Shown in pieces: positions 1 through 4,378 of a stretch of 6,514 bases of DNA (positions are counted from its first letter, which is position 1; each line of letters begins with the position of its first letter). Below the pieces are notes generated by a model. The model was not told where the DNA came from, did no database searches, and saw nothing but the letters and a program-made list of their open reading frames with translations. A program made the translations under genes and the position numbers. The stretch comes from Candidatus Adiutrix sp. Its GTDB lineage: Bacteria > Desulfobacterota > Desulfarculia > Adiutricales > Adiutricaceae. The stretch covers positions 1-6,514 of the forward strand of contig JAISRV010000289.1 in assembly GCA_031273445.1 (NCBI GenBank). The letters are read 5' to 3'.

Positions 1-14
1 TTGCTTGGCTGCGG

Positions 15-50
15 CCAGCCCCTACAAGCCTTCAGGCCAAAATACAATTT
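15..50. repeat. 36-bp direct repeat, copy 1
   Basis: This 36-bp segment begins CCAGCCCCTACAAGCC, ends in AAAATACAATTT, and recurs without mismatch at 109-144, a period of 94 bp. The bases on either side (GG before and AAATAG after) differ from those of copy 2, so the repeat boundary is sharp. Read on the minus strand, the GC-rich end opens with TTGTAGGGGCTGG. It lies in non-coding DNA upstream of ompH. I read it as a dispersed intergenic repeat rather than a coding or CRISPR unit, because there are only two copies and no spacer series. Confidence 0.8.
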
Positions 51-59
51 AAATAGCAG

Positions 60-80
60 GTCAGCCCGGGTAGGGCTGAC
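60..80. repeat. Perfect 8-bp hairpin between the direct repeats
   Basis: GTCAGCCC (60-67) pairs perfectly with GGGCTGAC (73-80) around the 5-nt loop GGGTA. No T-tract follows on the + strand; the next bases are GGAGCGAAGCG. It is therefore not a convincing intrinsic terminator in that direction. It sits in the segment separating the two 36-bp repeats and may be the palindromic part of the same repetitive element. A weaker imperfect palindrome follows at 93-112 around GGCGCC. Confidence 0.6.
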
Positions 81-108
81 GGAGCGAAGCGACTGGCCCA
101 GGCGCCGA

Positions 109-144
109 CCAGCCCCTACAAGCCTTCAGGCCAAAATACAATTT
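109..144. repeat. 36-bp direct repeat, copy 2
   Basis: This is an exact second copy of the 36-bp unit at 15-50. It ends at 144, directly beside the candidate -35 region of the ompH promoter, so an insertion or expansion of this element would change the upstream promoter context. The flanks (GA before, GTTGGA after) differ from copy 1. No target-site duplication or transposase is visible. Confidence 0.8.
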
Positions 145-145
145 G

Positions 146-175
146 TTGGATAATTTGCCGTGAATGTGGTATATA
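146..175 (+). promoter_or_regulatory. Candidate extended -10 promoter for ompH and the operon
   Basis: An extended -10 element TGG-TATATA (TG at 167-168, hexamer 170-175) lies 18 bp downstream of a poor -35 match, TTGGAT (146-151, 3 of 6 consensus bases). Transcription would start near 182 and give a leader of about 90 nt. A second -10-like hexamer, TATGAT, lies at 183-188 without a usable -35. The surrounding DNA is the most AT-rich part of the upstream region. The call rests on consensus matching only, so it is tentative, and part of the transcription may come from genes upstream of the window. Confidence 0.35.
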
Positions 176-202
176 AGGCGAATATGATCAGGCTGGCTCC
201 CT

Positions 203-225
203 AAACGTCCGGAACGCGGGCGTTT
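203..225 (+). promoter_or_regulatory. Leader hairpin upstream of ompH
   Basis: AAACGTCCG (203-211) pairs with CGGGCGTTT (217-225) in a 9-bp stem with one G-U pair and the loop GAACG. An alternative smaller stem, CGGG (217-220) with CCCG (226-229), would compete with it. If the promoter at 146-175 is real, this hairpin lies near the 5' end of the ompH transcript. It may stabilise the transcript or simply be incidental. No T-tract follows, so it is not a terminator. Confidence 0.35.
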
Positions 226-264
226 CCCGGCGAAAAAATTTAGCGACACGTTAGCGTCCATAAT

Positions 265-270
265 GGAGGA
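265..270 (+). promoter_or_regulatory. Ribosome binding site of ompH (decides the start)
   Basis: GGAGGA at 265-270 abuts an ATG at 271. That spacing is zero and would not work well, while the ATG at 274 lies 3 nt away and the one at 289 lies 18 nt away. The second ATG is therefore preferred. Confidence 0.6.
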
Positions 271-273
271 ATG

Positions 274-912
274 ATGAAAGTCTCAAACATGAAGATTTTG
301 TCCCTGAAGATTCTGTCCTTGGCTCTGGCCCTGACTCTGGCGGCGAGCTTGGGATTTTCAGTTGAAGCCGAAGCTCAGCAGAACGTCAACATCGGCGTCT
401 TCGATCTGCAGAAAACCCTGAACGACTCCAAGCAGGGCAAGGCCGCGCGCAGCTCGCTTGAAGCCAAGCTCAAGAAGATCACGACCGATGTGGACGCCAA
501 AAAAAAGGAAATTGACGCCCTGAGCGATGATCTTAGAAAACAGGTCGAGGATTTTAGAAAGCAGGGCGAGGACTTTAAAAAGGAGGCCAGCGCCGCCAAG
601 GCTCCGACTGACGCGCTGCGCAAAAAAGAGGATGCGCTGCGCAAAAAAGAGGATGAGCTGCGCAAAAAAGACGAAGACTACCAAAAGAAGCGTATCGCTT
701 ACCAGGAATTGGTGAACAAAAGCAACGCCGAAATGGCCAGCGCCGAGGAAGCGGCTTTGAAGCCCCTGGTGGACAAGGCCATCGGCCTGGCCGGCAACAT
801 CGGCAAAGCGCGCGGCTATATCCTGATTCTGGAAACGCAGCAGGCCGGCGTGGTCTACGCGCAGGACGCCATTGATGTGACGGCTGACGTAATCAAGGAA
901 CTCGAGAAATAG
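274..912 (+). CDS. ompH: OmpH/Skp family periplasmic outer-membrane protein chaperone
   Basis: The 212-residue product looks like a Skp/OmpH holdase, which keeps unfolded outer-membrane proteins soluble in the periplasm on the way to BamA. Numbering from the ATG at 274, a signal peptide has a basic N-region with Lys2, Lys7 and Lys12, a hydrophobic stretch at about 13-28, and an A-E-A cleavage site after about Ala34. The mature protein opens with [13 protein letters not shown], the usual first strand. A long Lys/Glu/Arg-rich coiled coil (about 55-155) contains heptads of the form LRKKED and LRKQVED. The C-terminal block [20 protein letters not shown] is typical of the family. It is longer than E. 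coli Skp (161 residues with its signal), mainly because of the expanded coiled coil. The position just before lpxD-fabZ-lpxA matches the classic bamA-skp-lpxD order; bamA would lie upstream, outside the window. The family call is firm; the exact start (271, 274 or 289) is less so. Confidence 0.9.
   Translation: MKVSNMKILSLKILSLALALTLAASLGFSVEAEAQQNVNIGVFDLQKTLNDSKQGKAARSSLEAKLKKITTDVDAKKKEIDALSDDLRKQVEDFRKQGEDFKKEASAAKAPTDALRKKEDALRKKEDELRKKDEDYQKKRIAYQELVNKSNAEMASAEEAALKPLVDKAIGLAGNIGKARGYILILETQQAGVVYAQDAIDVTADVIKELEK
529..591 (+). repeat. Degenerate 21-bp tandem units in ompH (first block)
   Basis: Three consecutive 21-nt units (529-549, 550-570, 571-591) encode the heptads [14 protein letters not shown] and DFKKEAS. 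Protein similarity is clear, while the DNA has drifted. They precede a cleaner block at 613-675 with the same Leu/Phe-Arg/Lys-Lys core, which suggests that the coiled coil grew by repeated heptad duplication. Confidence 0.6.
613..675 (+). repeat. Tandem 21-bp repeat in ompH (second block)
   Basis: Units 613-633 and 634-654 are identical over all 21 bases and encode ALRKKED. The third unit, 655-675, differs at 3 of 21 bases and encodes ELRKKDE. The unit is in frame and one heptad long, so gain or loss of a unit changes coiled-coil length without a frameshift. Identity at the DNA level implies recent duplication or ongoing slippage. Confidence 0.85.
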
Positions 913-984
913 GGCTGATTGTTTTCCACGCGGGATGACGGAATTTGGCGGGCGGCCGGCGCGCCCGATGGATGGAAGCAAGTC

Positions 985-1029
985 CAGGCCCACCGACCCG
1001 CTGGAGTCAGGTGGGCCTGCCTTATTTTT
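985..1029 (+). terminator. Terminator-like hairpin between ompH and lpxD (probable attenuator)
   Basis: CAGGCCCACC (985-994) pairs perfectly with GGTGGGCCTG (1010-1019). The stem extends by GAC (995-997) with GTC (1006-1008) if A1009 bulges, leaving a loop at 998-1005. After two C bases comes the T-rich run TTATTTTT (1022-1029). This is the layout of a rho-independent terminator, with the T-tract displaced by 2 nt and interrupted by one A. The Shine-Dalgarno of lpxD begins at the very next base. Because the downstream genes are essential and have no obvious promoter of their own here, partial termination that lowers lpx expression relative to ompH is the likeliest role. Confidence 0.7.
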
Positions 1030-1034
1030 GGAGG
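1030..1034 (+). promoter_or_regulatory. Ribosome binding site of lpxD (decides the GTG start)
   Basis: GGAGG at 1030-1034 lies 8 nt before a GTG at 1043. No comparable site precedes the in-frame ATG at 935, and the segment 935-1042 is occupied by the terminator-like hairpin, so GTG 1043 is the preferred start. Confidence 0.8.
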
Positions 1035-1042
1035 ACAAAACC

Positions 1043-2233
1043 GTGAAACTGACGCAGCCGCGCCCTCTGGGACAGTTGATTGAGGAAGCCGCGCGTGAAA
1101 TCGCGGCCCGCCTGGCCAAGCTGGGCGCGGCGGAGGCCGCCCCGTCGCTGACCCTGGCCGGCGACGGGGCGACCCTGATTGAAAGTCTGACGGCGGCCGA
1201 TGAGGCCGGCCCGGGCGCCCTGACCTTCGCCGTGGACGCGGCTTACCTGAAGCGGGCGGCCGAGGCGGGGGCGGCGGCCGTAATCGCGGCGCCGGAAGCG
1301 GCCGGGGCGGTAGCCGGCCGACCGGGCGGCCCGCCGCTGGTCGTCTGTTCCGAACCCCGCCTGGTTTTCGCCGTTATTCTGGCTCTGGCCGCGCCGGCGC
1401 CAGAGATGGAAGACCAGTCCGAAGCCGCTTTTTTCGCCGACCGCGCGACGCTGACGCGGGGGGAAGGCGTCGCCATCGGGGCCGGGGCTTATATCGGGCG
1501 GCATGTGCGCCTGGGCCGGGGCGTCCGCATCGCGCCCCGGGCTCATTTGGAAGACGGCGTGAGCGTGGGCGAAGACTGCCTGATCCACGCCGGCGCGGTT
1601 CTGCGGCGCGGCACGCGCCTGGGCCGCCGCTGCCTGATCCACGCCGGGGCGGTCATAGGCGACGACGGGTTCGGCTATGCCCAACTGCCGGCCCCTGGCC
1701 TGGGGCGCCTGATCCATTTTAAGAATGACCACGTCGGCGGCGTGGTCATTGAAGACGATGTGGAAATCGGGGCCAATAGCTGCATTGACCGCGGCCTGGT
1801 GACCGATACGGTCATCGGGCGGGGCGCCAAGATCGACAACCTGGTTCAAATCGGCCATAACTGCCGCATAGGCCAGGATTGCGTCATCGTCGCCCAGACC
1901 GGCATAGGCGGGCACGCGGTCGTCGGCGACAGGGTCTTTCTCCTGGGCCAGGCGGGCCTCGGGCCCGGCGTCGTCATCGGCCATGACGCCGTCGTCACCG
2001 CCCAGTCGGGTCTCGGGTCGGGGGCTATTCCGCCGGGGCGGCGCCCCTGGACGGGCACTCCGGCCAGACCGATGGAAAAGACTTATCAAACCGCCGCTCT
2101 GGCCGAATCGCAACTGCCCAGATTGCGCCGTTTTCTGCAAATTTTCAAAAAAAGCGCCTCTTTTGAGGAACTGAAAAAGGCTTTCTTCAACCTTGGCGAC
2201 CAAGCCGACGCCCATGAGCCGGCCGACAAATGA
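1043..2233 (+). CDS. lpxD: UDP-3-O-(3-hydroxyacyl)glucosamine N-acyltransferase LpxD
   Basis: LpxD transfers a 3-hydroxyacyl chain from acyl-ACP to the 2-amino group of UDP-3-O-acylglucosamine, the third step of lipid A synthesis, in the cytoplasm. From the GTG start the protein has 396 residues and opens [12 protein letters not shown], like family N-termini. An Ala-rich uridine-binding domain (with AGPGALTF) runs to about residue 130. A left-handed parallel beta-helix of hexapeptide repeats follows to about 345, with family signatures IGDDGFGY (205-212), [12 protein letters not shown] (234-245), IDRG (248-251) and [11 protein letters not shown] (263-273). His272 matches the catalytic histidine (His239 in E. 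coli). The C-terminal helices include [13 protein letters not shown]. It is about 55 residues longer than E. coli LpxD, partly through extra N-terminal sequence and probably one extra helix turn. The in-frame ATG at 935 is less likely because it has no ribosome binding site and would translate the terminator hairpin. The stop overlaps an unused ATG at 2230. Confidence 0.95.
   Translation: MKLTQPRPLGQLIEEAAREIAARLAKLGAAEAAPSLTLAGDGATLIESLTAADEAGPGALTFAVDAAYLKRAAEAGAAAVIAAPEAAGAVAGRPGGPPLVVCSEPRLVFAVILALAAPAPEMEDQSEAAFFADRATLTRGEGVAIGAGAYIGRHVRLGRGVRIAPRAHLEDGVSVGEDCLIHAGAVLRRGTRLGRRCLIHAGAVIGDDGFGYAQLPAPGLGRLIHFKNDHVGGVVIEDDVEIGANSCIDRGLVTDTVIGRGAKIDNLVQIGHNCRIGQDCVIVAQTGIGGHAVVGDRVFLLGQAGLGPGVVIGHDAVVTAQSGLGSGAIPPGRRPWTGTPARPMEKTYQTAALAESQLPRLRRFLQIFKKSASFEELKKAFFNLGDQADAHEPADK
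1577..1653 (+). repeat. 54-bp-period internal repeat in the lpxD beta-helix
   Basis: A 23-nt segment at 1577-1599 recurs at 1631-1653 with a single mismatch. It encodes CLIHAGAV both times. The 54-nt period is 18 codons, exactly one turn of a left-handed beta-helix (three hexapeptides). Such near-identity at the DNA level exceeds what hexapeptide motifs alone require and suggests duplication of one coil. Confidence 0.65.
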
Positions 2234-2260
2234 GCCAGGGCGCCCAGATGCGACCGTTAT

Positions 2261-2267
2261 GGAAGGA
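2261..2267 (+). promoter_or_regulatory. Ribosome binding site favouring the fabZ start at 2278
   Basis: GGAAGGA at 2261-2267 lies 10 nt before ATG 2278. The upstream in-frame ATGs at 2230 (overlapping the lpxD stop, no Shine-Dalgarno) and 2248 (weak AGGG at 2237-2240) would add 16 or 10 residues not expected in the family. Confidence 0.6.
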
Positions 2268-2277
2268 AAAGCGAAAA

Positions 2278-2751
2278 ATGCCCGCTCCATATGACATATC
2301 CACTATCCTGTCCGTCATGCCCCATCGTTATCCATTTCTGCTCGTGGACCGGGTCACCGCCCTTGACCCCTGGAAATACATTCTGGCCTATAAAAACATC
2401 ACCTTCAATGAGCCGCAATTCCAGGGCCATTTTCCGGGTCAGCCCGTCATGCCCGGCGTTTTGATGGTGGAAGCCATGGGGCAGGCCGCCGCCATGTTCA
2501 TAGCCCTTTCCAGCCGGGAAGCCCCGGACGCGGCGCCCGACGGGGTGGTCCTGCCGGACATCGACGGACGGGTGGCCTTTTTCGCCAGCTGCGACAAAGT
2601 CAAATTCCGCCGGCAGGTTATTCCGGGCGACCGTCTGGATATGGAGGTCAAGCTCATCCGGCTGGGCAGCCGCATCTGGAATGTGGCCGCGCGGGCCTCG
2701 GTCGACGGCCAAAAAGCCGCCGAAGCGGAGATGACCGCCGCCCTGTCCTGA
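2278..2751 (+). CDS. fabZ: 3-hydroxyacyl-ACP dehydratase FabZ
   Basis: FabZ dehydrates (3R)-hydroxyacyl-ACP to trans-2-enoyl-ACP in type II fatty acid synthesis. It competes with LpxA and LpxD for the hydroxyacyl-ACP pool, which explains its place in this operon. The 157-residue product is a single hotdog domain. It begins with the family signature YDISTILSVMPHRYPFLLVDRV split across residues 5-26, followed by NITFNEPQFQGHFPGQPVMP. His51 in GHFPG and Glu65 in GVLMVEAMGQA are the catalytic pair, with the 14-residue spacing of P. aeruginosa FabZ His49/Glu63. CDKVKFRRQVIPGD is the usual central block. A segment rich in Ala, Asp and Pro (SSREAPDAAPDGVV) before that block looks like a short loop insertion relative to common FabZ proteins. 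The start at 2278 is chosen on ribosome binding site and family length. A 26-bp gap separates it from lpxA. Confidence 0.95.
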   Translation: MPAPYDISTILSVMPHRYPFLLVDRVTALDPWKYILAYKNITFNEPQFQGHFPGQPVMPGVLMVEAMGQAAAMFIALSSREAPDAAPDGVVLPDIDGRVAFFASCDKVKFRRQVIPGDRLDMEVKLIRLGSRIWNVAARASVDGQKAAEAEMTAALS

Positions 2752-2777
2752 ATCGTAAATTTAAGGCGAAACTGAAA

Positions 2778-3560
2778 ATGGCCATACATCCCACAGCTAT
2801 AATAGACCCCAGCGCCGAAGTGGACTCGACCGCTTCCATCGGCCCTTTCACCCTCATCGGCCCGCGGGTTCAAATCGGCCCCGGGGCGGAAATAATGGGG
2901 CACGCCTTCATTGACAAAGACACGGCCATAGGCCGGGGCAGCCGCATTTTTCCCTTCGCTTCCGTAGGCGCCGACCCGCAGGACCTGAAATATAAAGGCG
3001 AACGCACCCGACTGGTCATAGGCGAAAACGTCACCATCCGCGAGTCGGCCACCGTTCACAGGGGCACCGGCGGCGGCGGCGGGCTGACGGAAATCGGCGA
3101 CGGCTGCCTGATCATGGCCACAGTGCACGTGGCCCATGACTGCCGCCTGGGCCGGGGGGTCATACTTTCGAGCTACGCCGTCCTGGCCGGGCATATCACC
3201 GTCGGGGAGGGGGCCATAGTGGGCGGTCTGTCGGCCGTGCACCAGTTCGGCCGCATCGGCAAATTCGCCTTTCTGGGCGGCGGCTCCGGCGCCTCCAAAG
3301 ACATGCCGCCTTACATGGCCGGGGCCAGCAGCGGCTCGCGCGAGGTGGTGCTGGCCGGCCCCAATGTCGTGGGTCTAAGGCGGCGTGAAATGCCGGCGGA
3401 GACCATCAAGGCCCTGTCGGGCGCCTTCAAGATCGTCTGCCGCAACCATCGCCCCCTCTCGGAAGTGCTGGCCGAAGCGGACGAAAAATTTGGCCATTTT
3501 CCTGAAGTTGCTGATTTTATTAATTTTTATAGATCATCTGAACGTGGGGTCTACCGATGA
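2778..3560 (+). CDS. lpxA: UDP-N-acetylglucosamine O-acyltransferase LpxA
   Basis: LpxA transfers a 3-hydroxyacyl chain from ACP to the 3-OH of UDP-GlcNAc, the first step of lipid A synthesis, as a cytoplasmic trimer. The 260-residue length is typical (262 in E. coli). The N-terminal left-handed beta-helix starts at IHPTAIIDPSAEV and carries DPQDLKYKGERTRLVIG, IRESATVHRGT and HVAHDC. His120 in AHDC corresponds to catalytic His125 of E. coli, and His117 to His122. Later blocks are GGLSAVHQF (149-157), GGGSGASKDMPPY and the C-terminal helical domain with GLRRREMPAETIKAL. Gly168 aligns with E. coli Gly173, the acyl-chain ruler position, so a bulky C10-type stop is absent here. The ribosome binding site is weak (AAGG at 2763-2766). 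The last 25 codons switch abruptly to A/T-ending codons. The stop shares ATGA with the lpxI start. Confidence 0.97.
   Translation: MAIHPTAIIDPSAEVDSTASIGPFTLIGPRVQIGPGAEIMGHAFIDKDTAIGRGSRIFPFASVGADPQDLKYKGERTRLVIGENVTIRESATVHRGTGGGGGLTEIGDGCLIMATVHVAHDCRLGRGVILSSYAVLAGHITVGEGAIVGGLSAVHQFGRIGKFAFLGGGSGASKDMPPYMAGASSGSREVVLAGPNVVGLRRREMPAETIKALSGAFKIVCRNHRPLSEVLAEADEKFGHFPEVADFINFYRSSERGVYR
3495..3545 (+). promoter_or_regulatory. AT-rich synonymous codon patch before the lpxI start
   Basis: Seventeen consecutive lpxA codons, from CAT at 3495 to CGT at 3545, all end in A or T (for example TTT, ATT, AAT, TAT, AGA, TCA), in a gene that otherwise strongly prefers G/C-ending codons. The patch ends 11 nt before the lpxI ATG. 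It includes a -10-like TATAGAT (3528-3534), but no -35 at good spacing; TTGCTG (3508-3513) is only 14 bp away. Plausible roles are an unstructured ribosome landing zone for lpxI, an RNA processing site, or a weak internal promoter. The codon run is directly visible; the role is inferred. Confidence 0.4.
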
Positions 3561-4378
3561 CGCGGCCCATCGGCCTGATAGCCGGCAATCGTTCGCTGCC
3601 GCTAATGGCGGCTGAAAAGGCCAGGGCGTTGGGCCGCCCTCTGGCCGTCGCGGCCCTGGCGGGGGAGGCGGCCCCGGAAATCCGCGGCCTGGCCGACTAT
3701 TTCGTCTCCGTCAAACTGGGGCAGATGAGAGTCATGATCGACTTCTTTCTCGGGGCCGGCGTGCGCGACGTGGTCATGATCGGCGGCATCAGCCGAGAAA
3801 CCATCATCCTGAACTATGAGCCAGATGAGGTCGCCCTGGAGATAACGGCTGGTCTGACCGACTTTCATACCGACAAAATATTAAAAGCCGTTTGCGCCAG
3901 ACTGGAGTCCGAAGGGCTTCATTTGCGTTCGGCGGCGGACCTTCTGCCGGAGCTTTTGCCCCCGCCGGGCCTTCTGACCAGAAAAAGCCCCGACGCGGAG
4001 ATGACGGCCGACCTGAAGGTGGCCTGGCGCATAGCCAAGGAACTGGGGCGCCTTGACGTCGGCCAGTGCGCCGTGGTCAGCGACCGCATAACCCTGGCCG
4101 TGGAGGCCGCCGAAGGCACCGACGCGACGGTCGCGCGCGGCGGGGCCCTGGCCCGCAAGCCCGTGGCCGTGGCCAAAGTGGTCAAGCCCATGCAGGACCT
4201 GCGTCTCGACCCGCCGGTCATCGGGCCGGACACCATCCGCGCCATGGCCGCGGCCAATGTCGGCGCCGTGGCCGTGGACGCCTCGAAGGTTCTGGTCGTC
4301 AACCTTGACGAAACCATCCGCCTGGCCGACGAGGCCGGGCTGGCCCTGGTGGCCTGGACTGATGAGAGCGCCTCATGA
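3557..4378 (+). CDS. lpxI: UDP-2,3-diacylglucosamine diphosphatase LpxI (DUF1009)
   Basis: LpxI cleaves the pyrophosphate of UDP-2,3-diacylglucosamine to give lipid X and UMP. It is the non-homologous replacement of LpxH found in many alpha- and deltaproteobacteria. The 273-residue length is normal for the family. The N-terminal domain starts with GLIAGNRSLPLMAAEKARALG and contains SVKLGQMRVMIDFF and VVMIGGISR (72-80). The C-terminal DUF1009 domain shows SPDAEMTADLKVAWRIAKEL (144-163), DVGQCAVVSDR (167-177), EAAEGTDA (183-190) and KPMQDLRLDPPVIGP (210-224). The acidic residues of that last block, Asp214 and Asp218, lie where the family's catalytic aspartate is expected. It overlaps lpxA and lpxB by 4 bp (ATGA) on each side, with only a GGGG-type ribosome binding site at 3546-3549, so coupled translation is likely. 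No Gfo/Idh-type oxidoreductase gene lies between lpxA and lpxI, unlike in some relatives. No LpxH-like gene is visible in the window. Confidence 0.95.
   Translation: MTRPIGLIAGNRSLPLMAAEKARALGRPLAVAALAGEAAPEIRGLADYFVSVKLGQMRVMIDFFLGAGVRDVVMIGGISRETIILNYEPDEVALEITAGLTDFHTDKILKAVCARLESEGLHLRSAADLLPELLPPPGLLTRKSPDAEMTADLKVAWRIAKELGRLDVGQCAVVSDRITLAVEAAEGTDATVARGGALARKPVAVAKVVKPMQDLRLDPPVIGPDTIRAMAAANVGAVAVDASKVLVVNLDETIRLADEAGLALVAWTDESAS

Noticed and set aside
15..144. CRISPR array
   Set aside because: There are only two repeat copies, the 58-bp interval contains its own palindrome, and no third unit or cas gene is present.
211..236. GGAAC at 211-215 as an RpoE-type -35 box, attractive because skp-lpxD is envelope-stress controlled in E. 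coli
   Set aside because: No matching -10 element lies 16-17 bp downstream (the sequence there is GAAAA), and GGAAC lies within the leader hairpin.
61..261. 66-codon minus-strand reading frame in the upstream region
   Set aside because: It is composed largely of the 36-bp repeat and hairpin element, has no ribosome binding site and reads into the ompH leader; it looks like a chance frame over a repeat.
499..506. Run of eight A bases in ompH as a programmed slippage site
   Set aside because: The codons GCC AAA AAA AAG are natural for a Lys-rich coiled coil, and no alternative-frame product or stimulatory structure is seen.
935..1042. Longer lpxD reading from ATG 935
   Set aside because: It would add 36 residues unlike any LpxD N-terminus, lacks a Shine-Dalgarno, and covers the terminator-like hairpin; GTG 1043 has GGAGG at 8 nt and yields the family start.
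358..1119. 253-codon minus-strand frame opposite ompH
   Set aside because: It is the antisense shadow of the repeat-rich ompH coding region, has repetitive Phe/Leu-rich sequence, and crosses the terminator hairpin.
1022..2290. 422-codon minus-strand frame opposite lpxD
   Set aside because: Long antisense frames are expected in GC-rich genes with G/C third positions; the product is low-complexity and lpxD on the + strand is certain.
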